Source of the DNA: DATFDN01 sp963756495
GTDB taxonomy: Bacteria; Pseudomonadota; Alphaproteobacteria; Acetobacterales; Acetobacteraceae
Reading direction: 5' to 3'
DNA: 64,000 nucleotides
Assembly (NCBI GenBank): GCA_963756495.1
Contig: CAVWNS010000014.1
Location: forward strand, 806,001-870,000
A program made the translations under genes and the position numbers. Numbering within the stretch: the first letter of the stretch is position 1; each line of letters opens with the position of its first letter. The notes beneath the pieces are model-generated. The model saw only the letters and a list, made by a program, of their open reading frames with translations. It had not been told where the DNA came from and did no database searches. This document shows positions 7,513 through 18,000 of this stretch, one piece after another.

Positions 7513-10301
7513 ATGGCCGGGGCCTTGGTCGACCTGTCGCATGACGGGCCGCACCCAGCAGCACGGATGCCGAGCGGCCGATCGTGGTCCTTGCGGACAT
7601 GGCTGATCCTCCTCGTGCTCGCGGCCACGACCCCGCTCGCGGGTTTCGGTCTGTTCCACGCGGTCAGCAGCTATGTCTCGCAGAGGGACGCGCTGCTGGA
7701 CCATGCCGAAAGCATGGCGCGCAACCTCGCGCGGCTGACCACGCAGGAGCTCGATCGCGGGGTGATCGGCCTGCAAACTCTGGCGGCCGCCCCCGTCCTG
7801 GAGGCCGGCGACTTCGCCGGCTTCGCCTCGATCGCGACCAGCTTCCTCGACCAGGTGATGCCGGGCGGTGCGCTTTTGGTGTTCGACGCGGCCGGACGGA
7901 CCCTGTTCGCCACCGGCGCTCCGGCGGGGCGGGCGCCGCGCCGCGCCGACCATCCGGCAGGTGAGCGCGAGGATATTCGCGACCGGCGCCCCCGTGGTGT
8001 CGAGCGTGGCGCGCGACCCATCGACCGGCCTGTCCAGGGTCGTCGTTGACGTTCCGGTCAGCCATGGCGGGCGCGTCGCCTTTGACCTTGCGCTCAGCGT
8101 CCCGCCCGACCGCTTCCAGGCGATCGCCGCCGAGTCGGACCTGCCGCGGGACTGGTCGGTCGCCATCATGGATGCCATCGGAACGATCGTGGCCGGCGAC
8201 GCGAACCTCGCTCCGTCCGCCGGGGAACCGGCCGACGACGGCCTGCGCCGCTTGCTCGATAGGGGCGTGCACGAGGGCAGGGCCGGTATCGTCCGGCACG
8301 ATGGGTCGCACGCCATCGCCGTGCTCGCGCCTGGCCCGCGATTCGGCTGGAGCGCGGCCATCGCCATCCCGCGTGCCGACGTGTTCGCCGCACTGCGCGC
8401 AACGATCGGGCAGATGCTGGCGGTCGGGGCCGCCGCGCTAGCCCTCTCTCTCGGGCTGGCCCTGCTCGTCGCGCGCCGGCTCGCGCGTCCCGTCAGCGCC
8501 CTGGCGCAACTCGCCGCCGGGCTCGACGGCACGGACGGTGCTCGCGCGCCCGCTGGGGCTGCGCGAGGTCGATGCGGTCGCGCGGGTGCTGGAGGACACG
8601 GTGCGCCGCCGACGCGCGGCCGAGGACACCGCCGAGGAGGCGGCGCTGCACGCCGCGCGGCTCCTTGACGCGGTGCCCTGTGGCGTCGTCGTCGTCACGG
8701 CGGACGGGTGCTGGCGGTTCGTCAACCGGGCGACCTGCGCGACGCTGGAGCGCTCGGCCGAGGAGCTGTGCGCGCTAAACACGCGGTCCATGGTCCTGGG
8801 CATACAGACGGTGGACGGCCGTCCGATCCCGCCGGACGAGCGTGCGTCGGCGCGCGCGCTGCGCGGCGAGTTCCGTGCTCGACCTGGAAGTGACCATGCT
8901 GCGCGGCGGCGGCGGGCGCGTCGCTCTGTCGATCAACGCCGTGCCGCGACGCGATCGCGATGGGCGGATCATCGGCGCGCTGACCGTCCTGCTGGACGTG
9001 ACGGAGCGCCGGGCCGCGCAGGATCGCCTGGACAGCCTCTTGCAGACGCTCGAAATGCGGGTCCGTGACGAGGTCGCCGCGCGCGAGGCGGCGCAGCAGG
9101 CGGCGGCGCAGGCGCAGAGGATGCAGGCGCTGGGCCAGCTCGCTGGGGGCGTCGCGCACGATTTCAACAACGTCCTGCAGGCGATCTCCGGGGCCGTGGC
9201 ACTGATCGAGAGCCGCGTGGACAAGCCCGACATGGTGCGCCGCTTCGCGCGTCTTGCCGCCGCGGCGGCCGACCGGGGAGAGGCGGTGGCCGGCCGGCTG
9301 CTGACCTTCGCGCGCCGGGGCGACCTGCGCGCCGAGCCCATCGAGGCCGCCGCGCTGCTGCGCGACATGATCGAGATCCTCGGCCCCACGCTCGGTCGCC
9401 ACATCACCGTGGAGGTGGAGGGGGCGCCGGATGCCGGGTGGCTGATCGCCGACCGTCCGCAGTTGCAGACCGTGCTGGTCAACCTGGCGACCAATGCGCG
9501 CGACGCCATGGAGGAAGGCGGCACCCTGACCCTGCGTGTCGCTCCCGAGACGGTGGCCGCGACCGGGCCGGCGCATCAGGCCGGGCTGGCGCCGGGGCGC
9601 TACGTGCGACTGGACATCACCGACACCGGCACCGGCATGGATGCGGCGACGCTGGCCCGCGCCGCCGAGCCCTTCTTTACCACCAAGCCGATGGACAAGG
9701 GCACCGGCCTCGGTCTCGCCATGGCGCGCGGCTTCGCCGAGCAGCTCGGCGGCGCCTTGCTGATCGAGAGCGCGCCGGGACAGGGGACCAGGGTGCGCAT
9801 GTGGCTGCCGGCGGCCGACGAACGCACCCGGACTCCAACAGGGACCACTCTGCGGCGCTGCTCGACCTGGTCCCCGCGCCCGGCTCGGGTGCCGCCGCGA
9901 CGGGGCTGCGGGTCCTGCTGGTGGATGACGAGGTGGCACTCCGCGCCGTGCTCGCCGAGGAGCTGGGCGAGCACGATTTCCGGGTGGACCAGGCCGCCGA
10001 CGCCGACCAGGCGCTGGCACTGCTGGCCGGGGCGCGCTACGACGTGCTGGTGACCGATTTCTCTATGCCCGGCAGGAGCGGTGCCGCGCTCATCGCCGCT
10101 GCACGGGGGCTGTGGCCGGGCTTGCCCGCCGTGCTGCTCACCGGGTTGGGCCCCGACGCTCCGCTATCGGCCGAGGAGAAGCTGTCGGGCATGGACATCA
10201 CCGAGATCGTCGGCAAGCCGGTGCGGGTCGCCGACCTCGCGGGGGGGATCAATCGTGTCGTCGCACGGGGGTCGATGACGCCGGACGCAGCCGCGCGATG
10301 A
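7513..10301 (+). CDS. Hybrid sensor histidine kinase / response regulator with four apparent frameshifts
   Basis: About 928 residues if the frame breaks are bridged. Order of domains: a TM helix near residue 28-48, a periplasmic sensor region, a second TM helix (8415-8470), a HAMP-like linker, one PAS domain (8650-9000), HisKA with GQLAGGVAHDFNNVLQ (9130-9190), HATPase with NLATNARDAM, DITDTGTGMD and FFTTKPMDKGTGLGLAM, and a receiver with LLVDDE, the phosphoacceptor in VLVTDFSMPG and the IVGKP lysine. The coding frame changes near 7930, 8540 and 8874 (each +1) and near 9830-9890 (-1). Each piece keeps full coding character, so sequence errors are more likely than decay. ATG 7513 has a CGGAGA site. 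The ATGA stop overlaps the next small ORF. Confidence 0.8.
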
Positions 10302-10534
10302 CCGACGCGCCCGATCCATTTTCCGGGCAACCGCACGATCCGCCCGCCGTCGCCGCGCGCCACGCCCGCGAGGCCCGGCAGCTTCGGGAGAACCTCCGCC
10401 GGCGCAAGGCGCAGGCGCGGGCGCGCCAGGATGTGGCGTGCGGGTCGGGGTCGGCCGAGCCGACGGCGGAGCAGCCGCCGTCCGACGCGGATCAACCAGG
10501 TGCACCCACCGGAGGCGCCGGCCGATGCCCGTGA
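10298..10534 (+). CDS. Small conserved-looking protein with a basic helix
   Basis: 78 residues. The ATG at 10298 overlaps the stop of the hybrid kinase (ATGA), and its own stop overlaps the start of dcd by ten bases, so it sits in a tight kinase-small protein-dcd chain. The middle is a strongly basic, probably helical segment (REARQLRENLRRRKAQARAR, residues about 25-45) flanked by Pro/Asp-rich disordered ends. No known domain is recognised. Short proteins with an 'LRENLRRRKAQ' core are familiar from alphaproteobacterial genomes but have no assigned role. Confidence 0.5.
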   Translation: MTDAPDPFSGQPHDPPAVAARHAREARQLRENLRRRKAQARARQDVACGSGSAEPTAEQPPSDADQPGAPTGGAGRCP

Positions 10535-11079
10535 TGTCCGATTGCTGGATTCGCCGCATGGCGACCGAACATCGCATGATCGAGCCGTTCGTTGAGGCGC
10601 AGAAGCGCCAGGGCGTGATCAGCTACGGGCTGTCGAGTTATGGTTACGACGCGCGCATCGCCGGCGAGTTCAAGATCTTCACCAACATCGATAGCGCGGT
10701 GATCGACCCCAAGGACTTCGCGCCCGCCAGTTTCGTCGATCGCGTGGCCGAGGTGTGCATCATCCCGCCCAACAGCTTCGCCCTCGGTCACACCGTCGAG
10801 TATTTCCGCATCCCCCGCGACATCCTGGTGATCTGCCTCGGCAAATCGACCTACGCGCGCTGCGGCATCATCGTGAACGTCACGCCGCTGGAGCCCGAGT
10901 GGGAAGGGCAGGTGACGATCGAGATCAGCAACACCACGCCGCTGCCGGCGAAGATCCACGCCGGCGAGGGGATCTGCCAGTTCCTGTTCCTGCAAGGTAA
11001 CGAGCCTTGCGAGACGAGCTACGCCGACAAGGCCGGGAAGTACATGCACCAGCGCGGGGTCTCGCTGCCCCGGCTGTGA
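10525..11079 (+). CDS. dcd: dCTP deaminase
   Basis: Converts dCTP to dUTP plus ammonia, feeding dTMP synthesis; a homotrimer in the cytoplasm. At 184 residues it has the usual length for alphaproteobacterial Dcd. Conserved elements are all present: SYGLSSYGYDAR, FALGHTVEYFRIP, the substrate loop GKSTYARCG, the catalytic Glu in EWEGQVTIEI, and the C-terminal AGKYMHQRGVSLPRL lid. A GGAGG ribosome site at 10511-10515 supports ATG 10525; a GTG at 10531 and an ATG at 10534 are weaker alternatives. It overlaps the preceding small ORF and converges on the dehydrogenase gene to its right. Confidence 0.95.
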   Translation: MPVMSDCWIRRMATEHRMIEPFVEAQKRQGVISYGLSSYGYDARIAGEFKIFTNIDSAVIDPKDFAPASFVDRVAEVCIIPPNSFALGHTVEYFRIPRDILVICLGKSTYARCGIIVNVTPLEPEWEGQVTIEISNTTPLPAKIHAGEGICQFLFLQGNEPCETSYADKAGKYMHQRGVSLPRL

Positions 11080-11100
11080 CACGCGCCTCCCGGCGCATGC

Positions 11101-12087
11101 TCAGCCACCCCCGTGCGCGCTCCGCAGTTCCGGGATCACCCACAGCGGACGCTCCCCGCGCGCCACCCGCTCGACATTGTCGAACGCATTGCGGAACCGC
11201 ATCTGCTGGTTTTCCCAGGTCGGCCCCGCGAAATGCGGGGTCAGGATGACGTTGTCCAGGGCGAACAGCGGGTTATTGGCCGGCGGCGGCTCCTGGTCGA
11301 ATACGTCCAGCCCGGCGCCCGCGATCGTGCCGCTGGTCAGCGCCTCGTGCAGCGCCGGCTCATCCACCACCGGCCCGCGGCAAGTGTTGATCAGGTATGC
11401 GCTCGGCTTCATCAGCCGCAGCTGCGCCGCGCCGATCATGCGCCGGGTCAGCGGCGTCAGCGGCACGTGCAGCGACACGATGTCGGATGTCCGCAGCAGC
11501 TCGTTCATCAGCCGGAAGCGCACGCCGAGCGCGTCGGCCTGGTCCTCGGTCAGCCGCGCCGTGTCGTAGTACTGCACATCCATCCCGAACGCGCGCGCCA
11601 GCCGCGCCACCTTCTTGCCAATGGTCCCGAGCCCGATGATGCCGAGCGTCCGCCCACGCAGCTCATAGAGGCGCACTCCCGCCACGTCGTTGCCGCGCCA
11701 GCGCCCGGAGGCCACCATGCCGTGCTGCCAGGTCAGGCGCCGGCACACCGCGAGCATCAGCATCAGCGCGTGCTCCGACACCGCCACCGAGTTGGCGCCG
11801 CCGTTGTTGCACACCGGCACGCCGGCCCGCCGCGCCGCCTCGATGTCGATGCGGTCGTACCCTGCGCTCAGCAGTTGCAGCAGCTTCAGCTTCGGCGCCG
11901 AGCGGAAGAACGCGTCGTCGGTCGCGAACTCGCCCAGGCCGACCAGGGAATCGGCGTCGCTCAGGGCGGCCCGGAACTCCGGGGTGCCGGCGCGGGCGCT
12001 GACCACCTCGAACCCGGCGGGGGCCAGCTCGCGCATCACCTCCATCGCGTTCAGCGGATTGTCCACGACGAGGACCTTGTGTGCCAT
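11101..12087 (-). CDS. D-2-hydroxyacid dehydrogenase (NAD-dependent)
   Basis: 328-residue cytoplasmic oxidoreductase interconverting 2-keto acids and D-2-hydroxy acids. The Rossmann fingerprint is GLGTIGKKVARLARAFGM followed by an acidic residue (YYD), which favours NAD. The catalytic triad is visible: Arg in NTCRGPVVDE, Glu in DVFDQEPP and His in TPHFAG. The start at 12087 is preceded by GGGAGG. The exact substrate (glyoxylate, hydroxypyruvate, phosphoglycerate-like or other) is not decided by the sequence; length is too short for a SerA with ACT domain. Convergent with dcd, divergent from the efflux gene. Confidence 0.9.
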   Translation of the reverse strand: MAHKVLVVDNPLNAMEVMRELAPAGFEVVSARAGTPEFRAALSDADSLVGLGEFATDDAFFRSAPKLKLLQLLSAGYDRIDIEAARRAGVPVCNNGGANSVAVSEHALMLMLAVCRRLTWQHGMVASGRWRGNDVAGVRLYELRGRTLGIIGLGTIGKKVARLARAFGMDVQYYDTARLTEDQADALGVRFRLMNELLRTSDIVSLHVPLTPLTRRMIGAAQLRLMKPSAYLINTCRGPVVDEPALHEALTSGTIAGAGLDVFDQEPPPANNPLFALDNVILTPHFAGPTWENQQMRFRNAFDNVERVARGERPLWVIPELRSAHGGG

Positions 12088-12186
12088 GCCTGCCTCCCGG
12101 TTCATTCGGTCGGTCCAAGTTATCCGCCGCGCCGCCCGGTGCCAAACGCGGCCCCCCGGCGCTGGCCTCGCGCCCGCGTCTCTGCC

Positions 12187-13411
12187 ATGACCCGCGCCAT
12201 GCGCGTCCCCTCCTGGCTGCCGCTGCTGCTCGGCTTCCTCACCGCCGTCGGCCCAGCCTCTACTGACATGTACCTCCCGGCCTTTCCCGCGATCGAGGCG
12301 TCGCTGCACGAGCCGCCCGGCTCCGCGCAGTACCTCGCTCGCCACCTGGTTCGCCGGGCTTGCCGTGGGGCAGATCACCCAGGGGACGCTGTCGGACCGG
12401 CTCGGACGGCGGCTGCCGCTGGTCGTCTCGACCGCGTGCTACACCGCGACCTGCGTCGCCTGCGCGCTCGCGCCCTCGATCCTGTGGCTGTCGGGCTTCC
12501 GCTTCGTCTCGGCGGTGGCGGCGTCGGCCGGCATGGTGATCCCGCGCGCGGTGGTGCGCGACCTCGCCGACGGGCACGCGGCGGCGGTGATGATGGCGCG
12601 GCTGATGCTGGTGATGGGCGCCGCGCCGATCCTCGCTCCTAGCATCGGCGGTGCCGTGCTCGCCTTCGCGTCCTGGCGGTGGATCTTCTGGGTCATGGCC
12701 GCTTACGGATTGGTCGCCTTCGTGCTGGTCTGCATTGCCCTGCCCGACACGCTGCCGCCCGAGCGCCGCGTGCGCCTGTCGGTTGCCGAGCAGTTCCGCC
12801 GGTACCGCCACATCGTGCGCGAGCGCGGGTTCCTCAGCCACGCGGCGCTGGGCGGCTTCGCGACCTTCGCCTTCTTCGCCTATCTCGGCGGCTCCTCGCC
12901 GGTGTTCATCGACGGGTTCGGCTTCACGCCGATCGCCTACGCCGTCCTGTTCGGGTCCTGCGCCGTGGGGCTGATCGCCTGCTCGCAGCTCAACGCGCCG
13001 CTGCTGCGCCGCCTCGGCCAGTTCCGCCTGTTGCGCGCCGTGACCTTGGTCGATCTCGCCGCCACCGCGACCTTGCTCGCGATCGCGTTCGCCGGCCCGC
13101 ATCGCCTGATCCTCGTGCTGGCGCCGCTGTTCGTGTTCGTGAGCTGCCAAGGCTTCATCAATCCCAACACGACCGTCGGTGCCCTGTCGCGCCACGCCGG
13201 CCACGCCGGCAGCGCCTCGGCGCTGATGGGGATGGGCCAGTTCGTGCTCGGCGCAATCAGTGGGCTTCTGGTCGGCGTGCTCACGGACGGCACCCCGCGC
13301 GGCATGGCTGGCCTGATGCTGTTCGGCGCGGTGGGGATGGTCGTTGCGGAGCGCTGCCGCCCGCGACCATATACAGCGTCGGCAGCAACCAGCATGGACC
13401 GGACCGAATGA
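12187..13411 (+). CDS. MFS drug-resistance transporter of the Bcr/CflA type, one apparent frameshift
   Basis: 12-helix inner-membrane proton antiporter, about 407 residues when the frame is restored. The start is ATG 12187 (12199 is an alternative). The family signature TDMYLPAFPAIEASL is seen in helix 1, and the loop 2-3 motif GTLSDRLGRR follows the break. The frame changes near 12334: removing one c from tacctcgctc gives Gln-Tyr-Ser-Leu-Ala-Thr-Trp-Phe-Ala-Gly, as expected for helix 2. The stop overlaps the next ATG (ATGA, 13408-13411), coupling it to the PuuD-like gene. Substrate unknown. Confidence 0.83.
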
Positions 13412-14151
13412 CGCTGATCGTCGGCATCCCCGCCTGCGCGCGGACGCGCAACGGGCTCCTGTGGCACGAGACGCCGGCCCGCTACGCCGCCGCTGTCGAG
13501 GGCGGCGTGGGTGCCATCCCGGTGATGATCCCGCCGGCCGGGGAGGCCCAGCTCGCTCTGCTCGACCGGCTCGACGGCCTGCTGGTTCCCGGCAGCCCGA
13601 GCAACGTCCATCCCGACCACTACGCCGGCGGGGAGAGCCTGACGCCCGACATGCACGATCCGGCGCGCGACGCGACCACCTTGCCGCTGATCCGCGCCGC
13701 CATCGCGCGCGGCCTGCCGGTGCTCGCCATCTGTCGCGGCATCCAGGAGTTGAATGTCGCGCTCGGCGGCACGCTCCACCAGACCGTCCATTCCCTGCCC
13801 GGCCGCATCGACCACCGGGGCGGGCAGGGCGCGATCGAGGTGCGCTACGGCCCGAAGCACCGCGTTCGGCTGTCGGGCCGACTGGCTCGGATGCTCGACG
13901 CGACCGAAATCACCGTGAACTCGTTGCACGGCCAGGCGATCGATCGCCCGGCGCCCGGCCTGGTGGTGGAAGCGGTGGCCGATGACGGCACCATCGAGGC
14001 GGTGCGGGTCGACGGCGCGCGGGGCTTCGCCGTCGGCGTGCAGTGGCACCCGGAATGGGCCTATCTCGACAATCCGGCGAGCTTCGCCCTGTTCCGATCC
14101 TTCGGCGAGGCGTGCGGCGCGTATCAACAAGGATTGCGGGAGGCAGCGTGA
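13408..14151 (+). CDS. Gamma-glutamyl-gamma-aminobutyrate hydrolase family protein (PuuD-like class I amidotransferase fold)
   Basis: 247-residue cytoplasmic peptidase C26-type enzyme. The nucleophile Cys109 is in the elbow LAICRGIQELNVALGG, and the His-Glu pair is in VGVQWHPEW (His214). LLVPGSPSNVHPDHY matches the substrate-side loop of PuuD relatives. The family hydrolyses gamma-glutamyl-GABA or similar gamma-glutamyl amides; no other putrescine-pathway gene is nearby, so the substrate is uncertain. It starts in a four-base overlap with the MFS gene and is followed two bases after its stop by an SDR gene, forming a three-gene unit. Confidence 0.85.
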   Translation: MTLIVGIPACARTRNGLLWHETPARYAAAVEGGVGAIPVMIPPAGEAQLALLDRLDGLLVPGSPSNVHPDHYAGGESLTPDMHDPARDATTLPLIRAAIARGLPVLAICRGIQELNVALGGTLHQTVHSLPGRIDHRGGQGAIEVRYGPKHRVRLSGRLARMLDATEITVNSLHGQAIDRPAPGLVVEAVADDGTIEAVRVDGARGFAVGVQWHPEWAYLDNPASFALFRSFGEACGAYQQGLREAA

Positions 14152-14152
14152 G

Positions 14153-14920
14153 ATGGATCTGAAGCTTGCGGGCAAGCATGCCCTGATCACGGGCGGCTCG
14201 AAGGGCATCGGCCGGGCGGCGGCGATGGTGCTGGCCGAAGAGGGCTGCGACGTCACCCTGGTCGCGCGCGACGCCGCGACGCTGGAGGACGCGGCGGGCG
14301 CGATCCGCGCGCGAAGGCAGGTCTCGGTCAAGGTGATCCCGGCCGATCTGTCCTCGGACGCGACGGTGCGCCGGGTGGCCGATCAAGCGGGCGAGATCGA
14401 CATCCTGGTGAACAACGCCGGCGCCATCCCGCCCGGCGACCTCGTCACGGTCGGCGACGAGATGCTGCGGCGAGCCTGGGATCTCAAGGTATTCGGCTTC
14501 ATCTCGTTCTGTCGCGCGGTCTATCCGCGCATGGCCGCCCGGCGGTCGGGGGTCATCGTCAACGTCATCGGCGCGGCGGGCGAGAAGTTCCCGCACGGCT
14601 ACATCGCCGGAGCCGCCGGGAATGCCGCGCTAATGGCGTTCACCCGTGCGCTCGGCAGGCAGGCGCCGAGCGACGGGCTGCGCGTCGTCGGCATCAATCC
14701 CGGACCTGTCTCGACCGACCGGCTGATCATGCTCCAGCGCGACCGGGCAGCGAAGGCGCTGGGCGATGCCGAGCGATGGCAGGAACTGTTCGCCTCCATG
14801 CCATTCGGCCGCGCCGCGACGCCCGAGGAGATCGGCAACGCCGTGGCGTTTCTGGCCAGCCCGGTCTCGGGCTACACCTCGGGCACGATCCTGACCATCG
14901 ACGGCGCCGCCGCGGGCTGA
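14153..14920 (+). CDS. Short-chain dehydrogenase/reductase family protein with atypical active site
   Basis: 255 residues, Rossmann fold. The cofactor motif TGGSKGIGRA and the NNAG motif (LVNNAGAIPPGD) are present. The usual Ser...Tyr-x-x-x-Lys triad is not: the tyrosine is in GYIAGAAGNAAL, where Lys is replaced by Ala, and the serine position reads VIGAAG. The C-terminal ATPEEIGNAVAFLAS and GTILTIDG segments are standard. It may therefore bind NAD(P) but use different chemistry, or be non-catalytic; members with this YIAG(S/A)AGNAA pattern form a recognisable SDR subgroup. GGGAGG at 14138-14142 supports ATG 14153. Confidence 0.85.
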   Translation: MDLKLAGKHALITGGSKGIGRAAAMVLAEEGCDVTLVARDAATLEDAAGAIRARRQVSVKVIPADLSSDATVRRVADQAGEIDILVNNAGAIPPGDLVTVGDEMLRRAWDLKVFGFISFCRAVYPRMAARRSGVIVNVIGAAGEKFPHGYIAGAAGNAALMAFTRALGRQAPSDGLRVVGINPGPVSTDRLIMLQRDRAAKALGDAERWQELFASMPFGRAATPEEIGNAVAFLASPVSGYTSGTILTIDGAAAG

Positions 14921-14966
14921 CGGACTGCGCTCGGGACGAGGCTATTTGCTCTGATATCGAATTTTT

Positions 14967-14991
14967 TGCGCCACCGCTCTCCAATGGCGCA
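14967..14991. promoter_or_regulatory. Perfect inverted repeat upstream of the glucan operon
   Basis: TGCGCCA at 14967-14973 and TGGCGCA at 14985-14991 form a perfect 7-bp inverted repeat with an 11-base spacer, directly after a six-T run. It lies in the 148-base gap between the SDR gene and glgE, the only place from which the seven-gene operon could be separately transcribed. The T-run precedes rather than follows the stem, so an intrinsic terminator is not supported; an operator is possible but unproven. Confidence 0.35.
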
Positions 14992-15068
14992 GTTGTGAGT
15001 TCCGCCCGCGTCGCCTCCCGGGCTAGCGCCATCCCAGCATGAGGCAGGATCTGGAGTCGCCCGCGCGC

Positions 15069-18000
15069 ATGGCCCCGAAAGATCTATCACCTGCACCCCT
15101 TGGTGGCGGGCCCGCTCGCGGAATGGTCACGCCACCTTGCCCATTGCCGGGCCATGGGATTTGACCACCTGGGTACCGCGCCGCTGTTCGCGCCCGGCGC
15201 GGGGGGCGACATCTTCCTCTCCGCCGATCACGAGGCGCCGCACCCGGCGTTGGACGCCGGAACCGACGTGGACGCCGCCATCGGCCGGCTGGCGGCGGAG
15301 TGCGCGGCGCACGAGCTGGGCCTCGTGCTGGACGTGGTGCTCGGACCGGGTAGCGGCGGACGCGGCGCTGCGGGGGCTTCAGCCGGGCTGGTTCGAGACC
15401 GAAGAGGATCCTGTCCGATCCCCCCGACCCGCGCCGATCGCCGCCGGCGCGTGACGCCGCCGAGGCGCGCTTCGCCGACCCGGACGCGGCCGAGGCGCTG
15501 GGCGCGTGGTGGTCCGACCGCCTGCGGCGGCTGGCGGGTGCCGGGGTCGGCGGATTCCGCTGCCTCCATCCCGACCGTGTGCCGCCTCCGGTCTGGCGTC
15601 GTATCATCGCTTCAGTGCGCGAGACGGCCCCGGCGACGCTGTTCATCGCCTGGACCCCGGGCATCGCGCGCACAGCGCTCGGGCGGCTCGCCGGGCTCGG
15701 CTTCGATCGGGTGGTGTCCTCGCTCCCCTGGTGGGACGGCCGGGCGAGTTGGCTGGTTGACGAGGCCACGGCGCTGCACGCCGTCGCCCCCGCGCTCGCC
15801 GCGACCGAGCCGTCCTTCGCCGAGCGACTGGCGCCCCGGCTCGACCCGCGCGCCGACCTCGGAGCGGCCTACCGCCGCGCGCTGAAGCTCGCCGCCGCGC
15901 TCGGCAGCGGGATGCTGGTGCCGATGGGCTTCGAGTACGCGACCCGCCACGCCTTCGACGCGGCGCGCGCCATCCCACGCGATTTCGAGCGCGCCCGGCA
16001 GGAGGCGGCGCTCGACCTCACCGGCGCGGTACGGGAGGCGAACCTGCTCGCCGATCGCGTCGCCGCGCAATGGGCCAATGGCGAGCTGCGCGCGCTCACC
16101 GGCCCCGACGCGCGGGCGAGCGCGCTGTTGCGCGCCGATGAGCCCGACATGCGCGAGGCCGCCCGCGCGTTGCTGGTGCTGGTCAACCCCGACCTGACGC
16201 ACGATGCCGCCCTCGACGCCTCGCTCGCGACGCTGCCGCCGGAAGCCGGTGCGCCCTTCGGTCGGCCGGAGGCGATCAACGGCACGCTCGATCTCGACCG
16301 GCCGCTCTCGCCCGGTGAGGTCCGGCTCGCGGCCTATGAGCGCTTGGCCGACGTGCTCGTGCCCTGGAGGCAGGGCGCGCAGGCGGCCGCCGAGGCTGCC
16401 GCCGCTCCGCGTCTCGCCGTCGAGGCGATCGAGCCGGCGGTCGATGGGGGCGCCTTCCCGGTCAAGCGGGTGACCGGCGAGCCGGTGCGCGTGGAGGCCG
16501 ACATCCTCGCCGACGGGCACGAGGTGCTGGGGGCCGAGCTGCTGTGGCGCTGCGCGGACGAGGCGGGCTGGCGCCGGGTGATGATGGGGCCGCCGGACAA
16601 CGATCGCTGGACGGCCTTCTTCACGCCGGAGCGGGTCGGCCGGCATTTCTTTACCGTCGAGGCGTGGTGGGACGCGTGGGCGACGTTCCGACGCGACCTC
16701 GCCCGCAAGCAGGAGGCTGGACAGGACCTGGCCCTGGAGGCCGAGGAGGGGCGCCGCCTCCTGATCGAGATCGCCGAGGCAGCGCCGGAGGGCGCGCGCG
16801 CGCCCGTCATGGCCATCACCCAGGCCCTCGATGCGGCCGACGTGGCCGAGCGCGTCGCCATCCTGCTGGCCGAGGACACCAATGAGGCGGCCATCGAGGG
16901 CCGACACCGCCCGTTCCTGATCCGCCCGCCCGAGCTGATGCTGGACGCCGACCGCCCGCAGGCCGCGTTCGCGAGCTGGTACGAGATGTTTCCTCGCTCG
17001 GCGACCGACGATCCCCGGCGGCACGGCACCTTCGCCGATGTCGTGGCCGAGCTGCCGCGCATCCGCGCGATGGGCTTCGACGTGCTCTATTTCCCCCCGA
17101 TCCACCCGATCGGACACACCGCCCGCAAGGGCCGCAATAACGCATTGACGGTGGCCGAGGGCGATGTCGGCAGTCCGTACGCGATCGGCGCGGAGGACGG
17201 TGGGCACGACGCGATCCATCCCGCGCTGGGCTCGTTCGAGGATTTTCGCGCCCTGATCGGCGCGGCGCGTCGGCACGGCCTGGAGATCGCGCTAGACTTC
17301 GCCATCCAGTGCTCGCAGGACCACCCCTGGATACGCGAGCATCCGGAATGGTTCGACTGGCGTCCCGACGGGTCGATCCGCTATGCCGAGAACCCGCCGA
17401 AGAAGTACCAGGACATCGTTAACGTCGATTTCTATGCCGAGGGCGCGATCCCCGGCCTGTGGCTCGCGTTGCGCGATATCGTCCGGTTCTGGCTGGACCA
17501 CGGCGTGCGCATCTTCCGCGTGGACAATCCCCACACCAAGCCGCTGCCGTTCTGGCGCTGGATGATCGAGGACATCCGCGCGCACGATCCGGGCGTGATC
17601 TTCCTCGCCGAGGCGTTCACCCGGCCGAAGATGATGTACCGGCTCGCCAAGGTCGGCTTCACCCAGTCCTATACCTACTTCACCTGGCGCAACACCAAGC
17701 ACGAGGTCACGGAGTACTTGACGCGAACTGAACCAGCCGCCGGCGCGCGAGGTCTTCCGCCCTAACTTCTTCGTCAACACGCCCGACATCAACCCGTATT
17801 TCCTCCAGGCGTCCGGCCGCGCGGGCTTCCTCATACGCGCGGCGCTCGCCGCCACCCTGTCGGGGCTGTGGGGCGTCTATTCGGGCTTCGAGCTGTGCGA
17901 GGCCGCGCCGCTGCCCGGCCGTGAGGAGTATCTTGATTCCGAAAAATACGAAGTGCGCGTGCGCGACTGGGACGCGCCGGGCAACATCCGCGCCGAGATC

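Noticed and set aside
14967..14991. Intrinsic terminator after the SDR gene
   Set aside because: The T-run lies before, not after, the stem on the plus strand, and A-run on the minus strand does not fit either.
15612..17276. Minus-strand frame under glgE
   Set aside because: Shadow of an established gene; no motif.
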